Positions 26,675 to 38,689 of a stretch of DNA of 64,000 bases are shown one piece after another. Source of the stretch: Sipunculus nudus (lineage: Eukaryota > Annelida > Sipuncula > Golfingiida > Sipunculidae); assembly GCA_026874595.1 (NCBI GenBank), contig CM049321.1, positions 7,936,979 to 8,000,978 on the forward strand. The letters run 5' to 3'. The notes beneath the pieces were generated by a model. That model had not been told where the DNA came from and did not search any database. It saw nothing but the letters and a program-made list of their open reading frames with translations. The first letter of the stretch is position 1. Every line of letters begins with the position of its first letter. The position numbers and the translations under genes were made by a program.

Positions 26675-28131
26675 AACTAGAAAGCGGGTAGTCGACAAGC
26701 GACTACGTGTATCCTCCTAAATCAGAGTGGAACGGGTAAAGTGAGGCATGGATTGAGTGGCAAGGGGAAATAGAGTGAAGTGTTGCATATTAGCATGGAT
26801 GTCTGCAGCCAAATGGTGTATGTAGGTTGCGCCACCTACCACAAAATCCAGAAAGCCATCCAAGTTGTATACATATGCAAAATTTGATGCAGATAAGTCA
26901 AACCACTATATGTTTATGAGTGATTTTAGCCTGTGGCAGACAAACAGATGGACGCTGTGCAAAAATGGTTGAAGGTGGCGCCACCAGTTATGCGTATGAT
27001 AAAGAGCTATGTGAGAACTATACACATGCAAAACTTTGGCCCAATCGGTCAAATGGTTCCCAAGATATGAGCTTGGATGTCTGCTGCATAAACTAGAATG
27101 CAGGTGGCGCCACCTGTCATAAAATCAAGAGAGCTGTCGGGGATGTATAAATCTGCAAAATTTTAGGCAGATATGTCAAACCACTGCCGAGATATGAGTG
27201 ATTTTATCCCATGGCAGACAAACAGACAGGAGCTGTGCAAAAATGGCTGCAGGTGGCGCCACCAGTTTTGCGTATGATAAAGAGCTATGTGAGATCTATA
27301 CACATGCAAAATTTTGGCCCAATCGGTCAAACGGTTCCCGAGATATGAGCTTGGATGTCTGCAGCGTAAACGTGAATGTAGGTGGCGCCACCTGTCATAA
27401 AATCAGAAAAGCTATCCAGGATGTATACGCATGCCGAATTTCAGGTGAATTAGTCAAATCACTGCCGAGATATGTGATTTTATCCCATGGCAAACAAACA
27501 GACGGGAGCTGTGCAAAAATGGTTGCAGGTGGCGCCACCAGTTTTGCGTATGATAAAGAGCTATGTGAGATCTGTACACATGCAACATTTTGGCCCAATC
27601 GGTCAAACGGTTCCCGAGATATGAGCTTGGATGTCTGCTGCATAAACTAGAATGCAGGTGACGCCACCTGTCATAAAATCAGAAAAGCTATCCAGGATGT
27701 ATACGCAGGCCGAATTTCAGGTGAATTAGTCAAATCACTGCAGAGATATGAGTGATTTTAACACAAGGCAGACGAACAGATGGACACTGTGCAAACATGG
27801 TTGCAGGTGGCGCCACCATTTCTTGAGTATGTTATAAAGCTCTCCAAGGGCTACATTTGTGCAAAAAAATTTTCCTGATCCGTCAAACAGTTCCCGAGAT
27901 ATGTGGGTTTATGTGTGGAAACAGACGCACAAACGGACGCAGAGCACAGAGGAAAGGTCAGAGGTCAAAACAAAATCGGGGCGCAGCAGTTCACATGTGA
28001 CCCGAACATAATCCCGGGTTTCGTAAAATTCCACCCAGCGGTTACGGAGGAGTTCTCCGGACACCTATGCGGCGGCGGCAGGCAGCTGAAAACAAAGTAT
28101 CCGCAAAACTCTGTTTTGGCGGATACAAATA
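26675..28131 (+). mobile_element. Tandem-core hairpin-ended element T1, copy 2
   Basis: Full-length sister of the copy at 20.2 kb, same orientation, with the same terminal hairpins (GTAGTCGACAAGCGACTAC at 26688-26706; right hairpin ending at about 28130). Its left motif is GTGTATCCTCC, with two changes. The core holds eight palindrome sites, six intact as GGTGGCGCCACC and two changed (TTGCGCCACC near 26825 and GTGACGCCACC near 27658). A 150-codon open frame at 27198-27650 arises because the 279-bp dimer happens to be stop-free and a multiple of three. Both copies share the flanks AACTAGAA and ATACAAATAT, which marks the element boundaries. Confidence 0.82.
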
Positions 28132-29962
28132 TCACCCCCAGTATATTCATGAACCAGTTCTTCAAAGTGAAAATTTGTAAAATGAAACATTCATTAAGGC
28201 CACACCTAAAAAAATTCACAAGCTCTGTGATCAAAACACACAGCCCTAGAGAGATAGTGATCGTTTTCTTTGTTTAAATTTTCAAGTAAAGAAAAAATTT
28301 TATAAAGATTATTGCCAGCTTGTATGAAGGGTATGTACATAATGATACTTGTGGACAACAAGGCTGCATACATTTTCAGTACCACTTTTATGACTGAAAA
28401 TGTTGCATTATTTAAACAAGTAATGATTTCTTTAAAGGAATAGAGTCAATATTAACAAGGACTTGAAGGTCATTTACCAACTACAGTGAATTATTAAAAA
28501 AAAATAGAAGAGATTTAAAAATAAAAATAAAAATGTTTCACCCTTCGTACCATAAAACTTGATTACATCCACAGACCCACATACTTTTATTTTTATTTTT
28601 TTTAAATTCTAAGATAGTAAGACATTCTTCACACCAAAAAGTAAAATTATTCACTACACCCACAGCAGAAAGTAACTAGGTATGAGACACAGATTTCTGT
28701 AAGGCTTTGGCTGCTTGGTTCTGCAGTTTAGATTTTCCCACATCTCAGCTTATAAATGATGCAATAAAATGTAAAAATGGTGATCTAAAAAAGAAACTGA
28801 CATTAAAGGGGAGGACACCAGCAACAGGTTTTTGTCTGATTTAATGCCAAGAAAGGCTCCACGGTCTTCAGTCACCCGAAGATGATGCCAAAAGAAATAC
28901 CTGTACCTGCAACCATATTTCATGGCTGTGGTTAAAACCTTTGTTTATGTGGTAAAACTTGTTCTGAACTAACTTTCTACACACCATTTATTACATATTC
29001 ACATTTGGTATTTTTAGCACTTGTGGAAACAAATTTATTACACAGAATTTAGATATCTGGTTGCATCAACTTTCTGATCTCTTATATTTTTTTTGTGAAT
29101 TCTAAGAATACATATGGATTAAATACCTGTTTTTCCCATAAATAAAATATCTGGTCCCTGCTAATGCAGGCTGTCCTGTCCTCATAAAATATTATAGCTT
29201 CTTTCAGCCTCTTCTTTTTTACATAATCTCATCCTTCATCACTATCTAAGTGATGAAGGAGACTAAATAATTATTATGACACAGTAGAACCATGATTATC
29301 TGAATTGTTTCAGAGACATAAAACTTATTTGGTTAATTGAGGTTATCGATACATGAAGTCAGATATTGTTCAAAAAGTATACTGCTAATATGTTGATAGG
29401 TACTTATGAATGTATATTATAAATGTTTTCTAAATATGCTACTCCGGGCATACAGGAACATTATCTTATCAGATCATTTTTAATCAACAATAATCCTGTT
29501 TTCCTTTCAAAAGCAGCACAGCATTTACTAGAGGTAAATTTTGGTTCCTTACTTTAAAGTTAGGAAAAAACAAATTTTCTCAGAAAAGAGTAAATGAATT
29601 TCATCATTCTACTGTATGTTCAATAAATAAATAATTGTTGCCAGGGACAGGTTGCAAGGGAAGATGACTCTTCAGTTAATCATGAACCAAACTTTAATTA
29701 TGTATAATCATTCCATGAATGAAATTTTTTTTGGTCTTCTGCATTATTTTTTTATATACAACTTTATGTAAACCCTTCTTCCTCACTTTCTTAGAAGAAT
29801 TTTGACTTCCATTTTCTCAAGCTTGATTATCAAACTCATACCGGCTTACATCTGTTATGTTGTCTTTAAATGCTCTGTAGTCCAGAATTACTGATATAAA
29901 GTCCAGTGACTCTGGAGTACATGGCCATTAATTTTATACACGACTTCCTACTTATAATTATG

Positions 29963-30359
29963 CAGGGTTCCTGCACCTCTTGGCAAAGCAAATTTAAGAC
30001 CTTTTTAAGACCAGCTGACAGAAAATTTAAGACCCTTTTATACATAGAATTCTTTAATGGCCCTGCCATGCTTTAAATCTTGTGAAGAACACCTGCATTT
30101 GTAGAATCTTCATTTATTAGCGGAGGAGTCCTGAGAATCTATGGAGATCTTTCTTCGACAAGTAACCACGGCAACTTCTCCTAATATAAACTGTCTCAAG
30201 CTTACGTTCGATTACCACTCTGTTTGTGCACATTAATTATACCAGGATTGGTAAAATCAAATTTGAGACCTTTATAAGACCAATATGTCAGGATTCCAGG
30301 CATTTTTAAGGCCTTAAAAAAGGCAAGATAAGACTTTCAAAGGCCCTGCAGGAACCCTC
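29963..30359. mobile_element. Second hAT-type MITE, 5-bp target duplication
   Basis: Left end CAGGGTTCCTGCACCTC, right end GCCCTGCAGGAACCCTC, with target duplication TTATG at 29958-29962 and 30360-30364. Both subterminal regions carry inverted AAGACC/GGTCTT-rich blocks (TTTAAGACCTTTTTAAGACC at left). The last base is C instead of the expected G. The middle (about 30.07-30.23 kb) is unrelated to the ends. Same duplication length as the element at 26.17 kb, though the terminal sequences differ after CAGGG. Confidence 0.85.
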
Positions 30360-32486
30360 TTATGGCCTGGATAATCATCTGTTCCTAAGCTTCAACACTA
30401 AGCAAGCTTGAAGAAGCATATGACATTCTTGGCAATTCTAACTGCGATATTCAAAATTGAATGGACCATACTGAAATTCCTCAAAGTCTGCACTTACAAT
30501 GTAATGCAATAGTCCACGGAAGAACATTAGTGCTCTGTAGATAGCAACACAATAACACGGGTAAATTAATCTTTGATCTATATTTTAATTCAGAACTGGT
30601 GTGGAGTGTAAATCCATAAATCATACGGGATATCGCTAATGCTGTTTCTCAAGATGGAGGAGAAAAAACGACTGGCTGGTGCAGCAGGAAGCCCGTTTGT
30701 GCAGGCAAGGGGGATTCAACAAAACACTCATTAGCATGGACGAAACAGACAACCCCCATTTTGTTAGCTTATATACGCAAAGGAATCTGATTAAATAACA
30801 TAATCATTGAATAAATATGAGGTTACATTGTTTGGTATCAGAATGTACGACCAATTCAAGGAAACTTGCAAATCTGGACTTTACCAATGACTGAACACTG
30901 CATAATGAATATGATAAATGATAAGTATCAGGATGACTAGCAATTAAAAACACTATGCCCAGTACCCACACTGCTGTGATGAATGTATGGGCTTGTCAGG
31001 CTGGAAGCTAGGGGGCACCAGTTGTTTGCCTGCAGTTTATAAAACAGGCAGTCATTTACTGCCTCCACACATGAGAGTATCGATATTAGCAATATCCCAT
31101 ATTTAGAACTCCACTGTGGAGCTGAATTCTATGATATAATATTAAATTTTACCTAGGCTACCCAATCTTAACTTTTAAGTGTACTAAGTTTTCATTGACT
31201 CATTCATAACAATGTTATGCAGGATAATACTACTAAATTCAATACACTCAAACTGCTCTGACACAGGTAAACGTTTTGAAAAGATCATACATATTTTTCA
31301 TGGGATCATAATGATTAGTCTAACTAGCATAGATGAACAAACTTAATGTTAGGTGTCTCACACAAGTTACCTTTTCTCTGCCTGTACAGGAATATCAGCC
31401 TCTTGTACGCTGGAATCAAGCAGCTCACTATGTATATCATTTAATAAAACTCTTTGCGATTGCATTATTTTAAAACTTTGGTATTTATATTAACCATACC
31501 TCTGCATGAAAGGTATTATTAATGTTTTCCCCTTGGTTTGTTGGTTTGCCAGTAATCAACTTTCATGAACTCTGTTACACATTACCACATTGATGACAAT
31601 GATGTCAAAAATGATACTTTAAATACAACAATTTAACCAAAATTTGTTATTCCAAACAAAAATATTGTCTCCTGAGTAATTAAGATAACAGCTCTTCACT
31701 GTATCATAAATCTTACTTGAAAAAAAAATTAAATAATATATGTACATTAAAAAAAAAACTTTGAAATATATTTACTGTACTAACAAAGTGTATATTAATA
31801 TTTATAAAAATGTACATATATATTTAAATTTAAATACAACTTGGAATTATGTGAACAGTTCATGAAACAGACTGATGTGTCAATCAGCTGTAATTATGTC
31901 AGTTTAGTTGAAAAGAAAGATCAGAAATCACTCTGTAAATTCAGACAAGATTGGCAGCTCAATGCTGCCATCTAGTGACTGGAGCGTAAACTAAAGTTAG
32001 ACCCCTCCTCCCCCCCCCCCCCCCCCCCGACTTGATTCTGTAAATCAGAAAATAAAATAATATATTTAGCAGACAGATTTAATGATTAAGAATGCAGAAT
32101 TGTGTTATACTATATATTATGTACCAACACATATTATACGTAAAAGAATACATGTGTATGCACCAAATGTAATATTCTGTATATCTTATGGCTACAGACC
32201 CATATTTAAAGTAATTCCAATCCTTGCATACATACATACACATTCTTATAACACTTTTAGAATGGCCTCCAAAATCTGAAAATTGGTGTGAATGTTGTTC
32301 CAACCCCATAATCACACCTTCCATTTAGTGTGATTTTACTGAAAACAAACTTCAAGGTTTTTTATCCACAGTGATTTTTTATGGTTTCCGGTAATCAAAG
32401 TGGCTAAGATTTAACCACAAACCTTACCTTCAAGGCCTTCAGATGGCTACCTAATAAACACTAGAATATCAGCAGAAGCTGACAAA

Positions 32487-33496
32487 AGCCCTCAGCCAAA
32501 AGAACAGTGTTTAGAGGTGGTAACAGTAACAAGTACTAAATATCTGTTCTCACATGGATGTATATCTGTACATGTCTCAGTTATAAATTTAAAATGGAGA
32601 GGTATGTACCATGATTCATAATAATCCACCAAATGCTTCCTGAAAAATAAGCTTCTAAGTTTTATTCTATTATAAGCTCTGTGACCTTGAAAAGTAGGTC
32701 AAGGTCACCCATCTTCGAACATGAACGAGATTGTTGTCGATATACATCTTCACCAAAGAAATAAAATTCCTATTGAGAATACTTTTAGAGATATCCCGCT
32801 CACAAGGCCAAAGTTGAAAAATCCAAGAAAAATTCAATAAAAAATCAGAAATTGCAGGTGGCGCCCCCAAACTTGTGCAGCAGTTAATGACCATCAGTAC
32901 CTATGATCATAGTAAGTATTGTGAAAATCCATCCAATGGTTCCTGAGAAATAAGCTTCTAAATGTTTTTTCTATAATCAGCTCTAAAACGTAGAAAAATA
33001 GGTCAAGGTCACCCATCTTCGAACTTGACCGAGATTTTGTCAATATACATCTTCACCGAAAAAATAAAATTCTTACGGTGAATCCTTTTCGAGATATCCC
33101 GCTCACAAGCCCAAAGTTGAAAAATCGGATAAAAATTCATTAAAAATCAAAAAAATTGTAGGTGGCGCCACCAAACTTGTATAGCAGGTACAGACTATCA
33201 GTCCCAATAATCATAGTAAGTTTTGTGAAAATCCACCAAATGGTTACTGAGTAATAAGCATCTAAGTGTTTTTCTATAATCAGCTCTAAAATGTAGAAAA
33301 ATAGGTCAAGGTCACCCATCTTCGAACTTGACCGAGATTTTGTCGAAATACATCTTTACCGAGGAAATAAAATTCTGACAGTGAATCCTTTTCAAGATAT
33401 CCCGCTCACAAGGTAAAAGTTAACGGACGCCGGACGGACGGACGGACAGACAGCTTGGGTGACGACAATAGCCCATCAGCCTAAGGGCTGAGGGCT
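32487..33496 (+). mobile_element. Tandem-core hairpin-ended element T2 (pearl-like)
   Basis: A 1.0 kb element. Left motif AGCCCTCAGCC (32487-32497). The right end is a hairpin, TAGCCCATCAGCC-TAA-GGGCTGAGGGCTA, ending in the inverse motif GGCTGAGGGCT (33486-33496). The core has about 2.6 units of roughly 300 bp, each with GGTCAAGGTCACCCATCTTC, a GAGATATCCCGCTCACAAG block and GGTGGCGCCACC (intact near 33165; altered near 32860). A GGACGGACGGACGGAC microsatellite (33424-33450) lies just before the hairpin. Tandem core, microsatellite and hairpin together match the published description of bivalve pearl elements; assignment is by architecture, not search. Confidence 0.8.
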
Positions 33497-35523
33497 AAAA
33501 ACCAGTCCAACACACACGCACACATACATGGAGGAACTGAAACATTGGTCACAGAATGTTAGGTCTACACTTAATGAAATGACTGAGAAAAATAAGATCT
33601 AAGACTGCTCTTAAAAACATACACACTACACCATCATCATCAATATCATCATCTCAGTGATAAACAAGGTGATGTTCTCAATCTGTTATGATACACGTGA
33701 ATCAAATTCTCTATCTATAAATGTATAGTTGAGCAAAACCGCACACATGCAAAATACTGAATCGTTGAATTTAATCTAACCTGGTGCACTATGGGTAAAT
33801 TTTAGCTTGAAAAACAATACGTGCACACCACTTGATGAGAAAATCATAATCCGACAGCGAAAATTGTTAGCCGCGGGTGCATCTGTGCTAAAGAATTCTG
33901 ATCGTACTTGCGCTACGTCATTCCAGAATTACTCGAGCATGTGGATTAGTAATCGCTTGGCTACACTAGAAGCGTTAGATTTCTATACATAACATTACCT
34001 CTTTTCTTGCTCAATGGGGTGATGACTGAAATTGATTCATAGAGAGATTTACAGAAAATGCAGAAAGCACAAGACAACACTAAAGCATAACAGAGCATAT
34101 TTTAAATATGCCCAACTCTGATGGGACTTCACCCTTTATGACTGTATAAAACTGGCTTAAGGCCTTTGAGAGCTGATAGATCAAATATATAAATATATAT
34201 GTACGATTTTAATGCAATATGAAAGAGTCGAAATAAGAGACAAGGGGCTCATGGACAGGCATTTGAGTAAAACACAGGGTGCATCATGGGAATACAGGAT
34301 CCAGAGTCATGTAGGTAAAAAATTCATTATTATTCATATTTTCAGTCCTCTGTGATTCTGTTTTTTTCTCTGTAATTAAGGACAGGGTTTGCAAATCCTG
34401 ATAAAATACACATAACTTGTGATATAATGAGAAGGTGTATTGTAGAACATCACTTATCTAATATTGTTAAGGCACCATGGAGAAACATTGCCATGATACA
34501 ATGACGGGCAGGGACTGGGGGGGGGGGGGGATGGTATGGCACACTAGATGAAACTCTGCTGAGGTAATATTTGATGAGCGCCATCTGTAATCAACTGAAT
34601 GTACTATAATCTTCACTCTGAGACAGTTTTGGAGGCAATGTTTCATCCCTGTATAAACTATTCAAATTAATATTTAATAATATAACATTATTATACATGC
34701 AGATTTCTATGAAATATATAAATGCAGTTAATAAGAGATGTGTATATCACAACTTAAACAGAGATGAAATACCTAATTATTCTCACAAGCACTGACTAGA
34801 CCAGCACTGGCTGATTTAGATAATCCACACTAGATGTCTCTCTTGTATGCATCACTACCTGGCTGACTGACCATCTTTCATATGAACTGTTGCTGGTTCA
34901 GTTCACTCCTGGAACATTTAGTTTCTTAACTGCCAGGGCTTGGAGTACAAAAGCTTATAGTATTAGGACTCAAAAAATTTGTTGGGTCTAAAATTGTGAT
35001 TTTGACATGAAACACCATTCATGGGGTTAATCATTTTTGGAATAATCATTCCTGAGTAGCTGCTGTTGTTGTTTACAGACTTCGCTGATGACATTAGTCT
35101 GATAAATTTAAACAAGACAAGCAGTAGAAAATAGTCTTTCAGCATAACAACAAGTGAGAAAGAGAGATTGTATTGATCACTGTGTATACCAATGTACACA
35201 CATGGTGAGGTGATATTTTGCAGCAGGACACCCAGATGATGTAACTGGTGAATTGATGTATCTAGTATGATGGATTCCATTCACCACACAGAGCATTAAG
35301 ACACTGAACACCTTGTTCTGTGATGAACACAGATACAGCTTTAGGCTAGGGACACTGAACTTTACTACTAGGATATGAATGATTTACACATTTGTACTAG
35401 GGTTATGTTTAAACACACAGGTACAACTTCAGGCTTCAAACACAGGCCAAACTTGAGCTTACAACCAGCTAAAGAATGATGCATATATTTGTAACGAAAA
35501 ATTCACAAAACTAGCGGACTTAC

Positions 35524-35637
35524 CTCGTCTCATCCAGGTAAACGGCCTCCAGGACCGATGCTGCATATTGTAGGTTCTTCAGAAGATTCTCCGTGGAGAT
35601 ATCATTATCCTGAAGTTTTCGTACGATGTGCCTCAAC
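35524..35637 (-). CDS. PDE1: PDE1 exon 3, conserved N-terminal regulatory region
   Basis: A 114-nt exon on the minus strand with acceptor ATTTTAG and donor AG|GTAAGT. It encodes LRHIVRKLQDND, then ISTENLLKNLQ, then YAASVLEAVYLDETR. The pattern LRxxVxxL...KNLxYAAxxLEAVYxDETR is characteristic of PDE1, the calmodulin-activated phosphodiesterases that hydrolyse cAMP and cGMP. It lies in their N-terminal domain (Pfam PDEase_I_N) next to the calmodulin-binding and autoinhibitory segments, upstream of the HD-type metal-binding catalytic domain. Both ends are in phase 2, so it joins exon 2 without a break. The next exon, expected to carry the DWLAST-like segment, was not found on the minus strand to the left, so the catalytic part is probably outside the window. 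Residue matches were judged from knowledge of the family, not by a search. Confidence 0.87.
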
Positions 35638-36250
35638 CTAAAATTACATGAATCGCCTTCACTTATGACCGTGTGGGTACAAAGGAATGACAAAGGGCTC
35701 ATGCAACTGATTGCTCACCAATTACTCTCTGCATCAGCACCAAATTAATCAAATATTTATTTCTAAATAAAATGCAGGTCAAGGTCACAAGTCCTAAGGT
35801 CAAGGTCATTTATCTTGATTTTATAACCCTAAGCTCTCCTTAATACATCAACTTGCGACTGTTTTCTATCACCTTAGGGATATGGTAACCACTCATACCT
35901 GTTGTCCCAGTTAAATAAATCTGATGACCATTAACTGGCACCTCTGACAATGTTTATTTTTTTTTTACATTAGAACAAATCTGGACCCAGTGCTTCAGTC
36001 AGGGGGAAAAAGGTGTCCTTTCTCTATTGGGAAAAAGCTGAGGATTGCTTGACGTACCCTTTGGGGAGTTTACTCAATCAGCTAAATTCACACTCGGGGA
36101 GTTTCAATTAATGACCCTCTTAGTTTTAGGACCTGAATATTCGGGTCATGTAAACCCAGGGTTTGGTTCATCTTTGTTGTTTTGCAAGTGAAACATATGA
36201 AGTGAATTTTTGTCAAGGTGGATGAAATTTTTTTTTTATTCTACTTCTTT

Positions 36251-36400
36251 TTGGTGGAGGTAACTGCCTCTTTTTTTTAATACTTGCTTAACTAATACTT
36301 TATACATCTGAGAGTTCCATTCTGGTTTCCAAACATGTGCTAGGAGCTTATACCCGGTTTTACCCGGCTATGGCTCCAATCACCACTAAACTCTCTCTCT
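36251..36400 (-). mobile_element. 5'-truncated copy of SINE S1
   Basis: GGTGGAGGTAACTGCCTC, then TGCTTAACTAATACTTTATA and TTCCATTCTGGTTTCC match the 3' half of the SINE at 23.73-24.13 kb. The tRNA head is missing. It lies in PDE1 intron 2, immediately downstream (in element orientation) of the LINE tail. Confidence 0.75.
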
Positions 36401-36454
36401 ATATGGATTCATATCTTGGGACTTTCCTCAACAGTCCTTTTGTGTTATATTTGT

Positions 36455-38190
36455 TTGGTTTGTTTGAATGATTTATTGACAATACATAGTAAGTACATTC
36501 ATGTGGTATTCTACCTAAGCACATATATAAATATAAACATGTATCAATAGATTGAGCGCAAGCTACTTAAAGCTTATGAAGCTCGCTCCTGAATTCTAAA
36601 GTGGTAATTTTCTGATGCATGGCGGGGAGTGTGTGTGTGTGATGTTAACATATTGATGACTGAAGTATCATGGAAGATGTGGATAGCATAATGACTATGT
36701 TTTTAGTTGTGATTTGGAAAGTGTAAGGTGCCAGTTGAGAGGAGAGAGAGAGTTTTGGTGGGTGTCGGATGAGTTTGTCAAAATCATCAAATTATTTTAT
36801 GTTGGAATCTGTTTGAGTTTTCAATTAAGTTTGCAACTGATTCGAATATTTCCTTGTTTGATTTGTCATCTATTTTTGGGTCATCAAAAAGTAGAACTTT
36901 TAATGGGGTATCCCTAGGTAAGTATGTTTTCCTAGTGGAGTTGTAGAGGTGGCATTGCAGTAGGTAGTGGTTGGGATCTTCTGATGGGTGGCCACATTGA
37001 CATTTTTTGGTGTCGCTAATATGTCTTGTGTACATGTGATAATTTAGATCACTACATTTCATTCTCATGCGTGCATGGATTATTTGTGATTTTCTGGTTC
37101 CCGAGTTGTAGTACGTAGGTGTTTTAGTTCTTAGATATGATTTTTTCAATTGGTAGTTTAATGAAGCACTTGTTAAGGAAGCTTTCTTATCTTATCAAGA
37201 TCCATTTGGTTCCATAATCTGACTGATTTTGGGAGAAAAGAGTTGAAATATAAATCAGTTCTTGCTTGTATTGGAGTTAGGTTGTGTATTACAAATCTGG
37301 TTTCGTATATGTTACTATGTCGAGGTGGAAGAAGAATGCGTAGATACTGTGGACTTTCGTTGTTAATCATTTTATGTAGAAGGAGGATTTGTTTGTTTTC
37401 TCTTCTCTTTTGGACAGTTTCCCACCCTGATTCAAGATATAAGAGTTCATGTGAAGTTCCTTTTACCCCTCCCGTTACAATTCTTGCAGCTATCAGTTGT
37501 ATTTTTTCAAGTGTCTGGTCTTGTTACTGGGTACAGTTGCTCTCTTAAGTTTGTTCATTGCTTTAGCTGCAATGTAGTTTATGTGTTCTTGCCACTTGCA
37601 ATTATGGCTAAGGATGATTCCTAATGGTTTGTGCATTTTGAGTCTACTTATTTTTGTTTTATTTAGGTATAAGTCAGGGAGGTTTACAGGTGCTGTTTCC
37701 TTGAAAAGATTCAATTTTTCCTGCATTGAAAGTGACTAGCCACTTTCTTCACCACTGGTAAATCTTTTTAAGGTCAGCATTAAGTATCTGGGCTGCTCTG
37801 ATGGGATCTTCTATGGCTAGGTATAACATTGTATCGTCCGCAAAGAGACGAATATTACTTGTGAGTTTTTCTCCTATGTCGTCGATAAAGACTAAGAAGA
37901 GTAGGGGTCCTAGGATCGATCCTTGTAGTACCTCTTCCTGTAGGAATTTCCATTCAGAGGGCGCATTTTCTATGATAACTCATTGTTGTCTATTTGTTAA
38001 ATAGTTGTATAACCATCTGTGCAGTTTACCTGTTATTCCTGCTGAGAGTAGCTTACTGAGAAGGCCATCTGTCCAGACTTTATCAAAAGCCTTACTTATA
38101 TCTAGAAAGTAACTCTCCTCCGACTCAAAAGAGTCCATCAAGGTGACAGAGTGACACTCCTTCTGTATGAAAGCCTAACATGTATCAAGA
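36455..38190 (-). mobile_element. Decayed non-LTR retrotransposon (LINE), 5'-truncated
   Basis: Minus-strand remnants of a reverse transcriptase in order: FLDISKAFDKVW (near 38090), LHRWLYNYLTNRQ, VLQGSILGPLLFLVFIDDI, the catalytic-type FADDTMLYLA (37832-37843 encodes FADD, for the usual YADD), then KPLGIILSHNCKWQEHI (about 37.6 kb), WNQMDL and a C-terminal CQCGHPSEDPNHYLLQC, a Cys-His motif typical of the tail of such polymerases. In-frame stops at 37980-37982 and 37749-37751 and several frameshifts make it inactive. There is no endonuclease region. The untranslated tail ends near TTGTCAATAAATCATTC at 36.47 kb. Jockey/CR1-like by motif layout. It sits in PDE1 intron 2 in the gene's own orientation. 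Confidence 0.88.
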
Positions 38191-38689
38191 TTCCTTTTGT
38201 ATACTCCTGTACATTAATAACAGGATTAAAAACGCCCTCTCAAGACACAAAACTCCGCAAACCTCCGTCACCACTAGCACCGTATGGAATTTATCTGAGC
38301 TATCACACTTGAGACAGACATGACAAGCACAGTCTTCTAAAATTCAAAATGACACTGTCAGCAAATTACAAAACAAACAGAAAGACAGCATGACAGGAAC
38401 TGCAGTAAAACTCTGAAAAAGAAAATAATTTAATATCCTCTTGTCTCTGTAATCAAGGCCTCGGGTCTCCGTTGATCCAATATCCATTGGAATGATATCC
38501 TCTGATGTATACTCTCTGGTATAGTATTCAAGTTCTCATGCTCAGTGTGTTTGTTTTATAGTATATTGTTCATTCACAGTATATATCAAGTGTCCTTTTC
38601 TTTTTTCATGTGTTGTACTATCTTCTAGTTCGGTGTCTTGTGGTCCCTTCCTCTTATACACAATATCTCATTCATATTCAAATCTTGGG

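Larger units (their letters stand above)
1..35523 (-). other. PDE1 intron 3 or 3' flank, mostly non-coding
   Basis: Everything left of exon 3 is downstream in gene orientation. A minus-strand search by eye for the next PDE1 exon (a Val-Arg-Asp-Trp-Leu-Ala-Ser-Thr-like segment) found only chance Asp-Trp-Leu hits without splice sites. Stretches 0.4-7.0, 9.2-12.2, 13.4-19.6, 21.7-23.7, 28.2-29.9, 30.4-32.4 and 33.5-35.5 kb are AT-rich, with reading frames no longer or better than chance and no recognised feature beyond homopolymers. Confidence 0.55.

Noticed and set aside
27198-27650. 150-codon plus-strand frame with internal repeats
   Set aside because: It lies wholly inside tandem-core element T1. 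The 279-bp dimer is stop-free by chance, and the equivalent frame in the other copy is broken.
33807-33992. 61-codon frame in a slightly CpG-richer stretch as an exon
   Set aside because: No splice sites bound it, no family is recognisable, and the minus strand has stops throughout.
36787-37149. Minus-strand frame with a Cys-His motif as a host zinc-finger gene
   Set aside because: It is the C-terminal tail of the LINE reverse transcriptase, in series with the other fragments at 37.2-38.1 kb.
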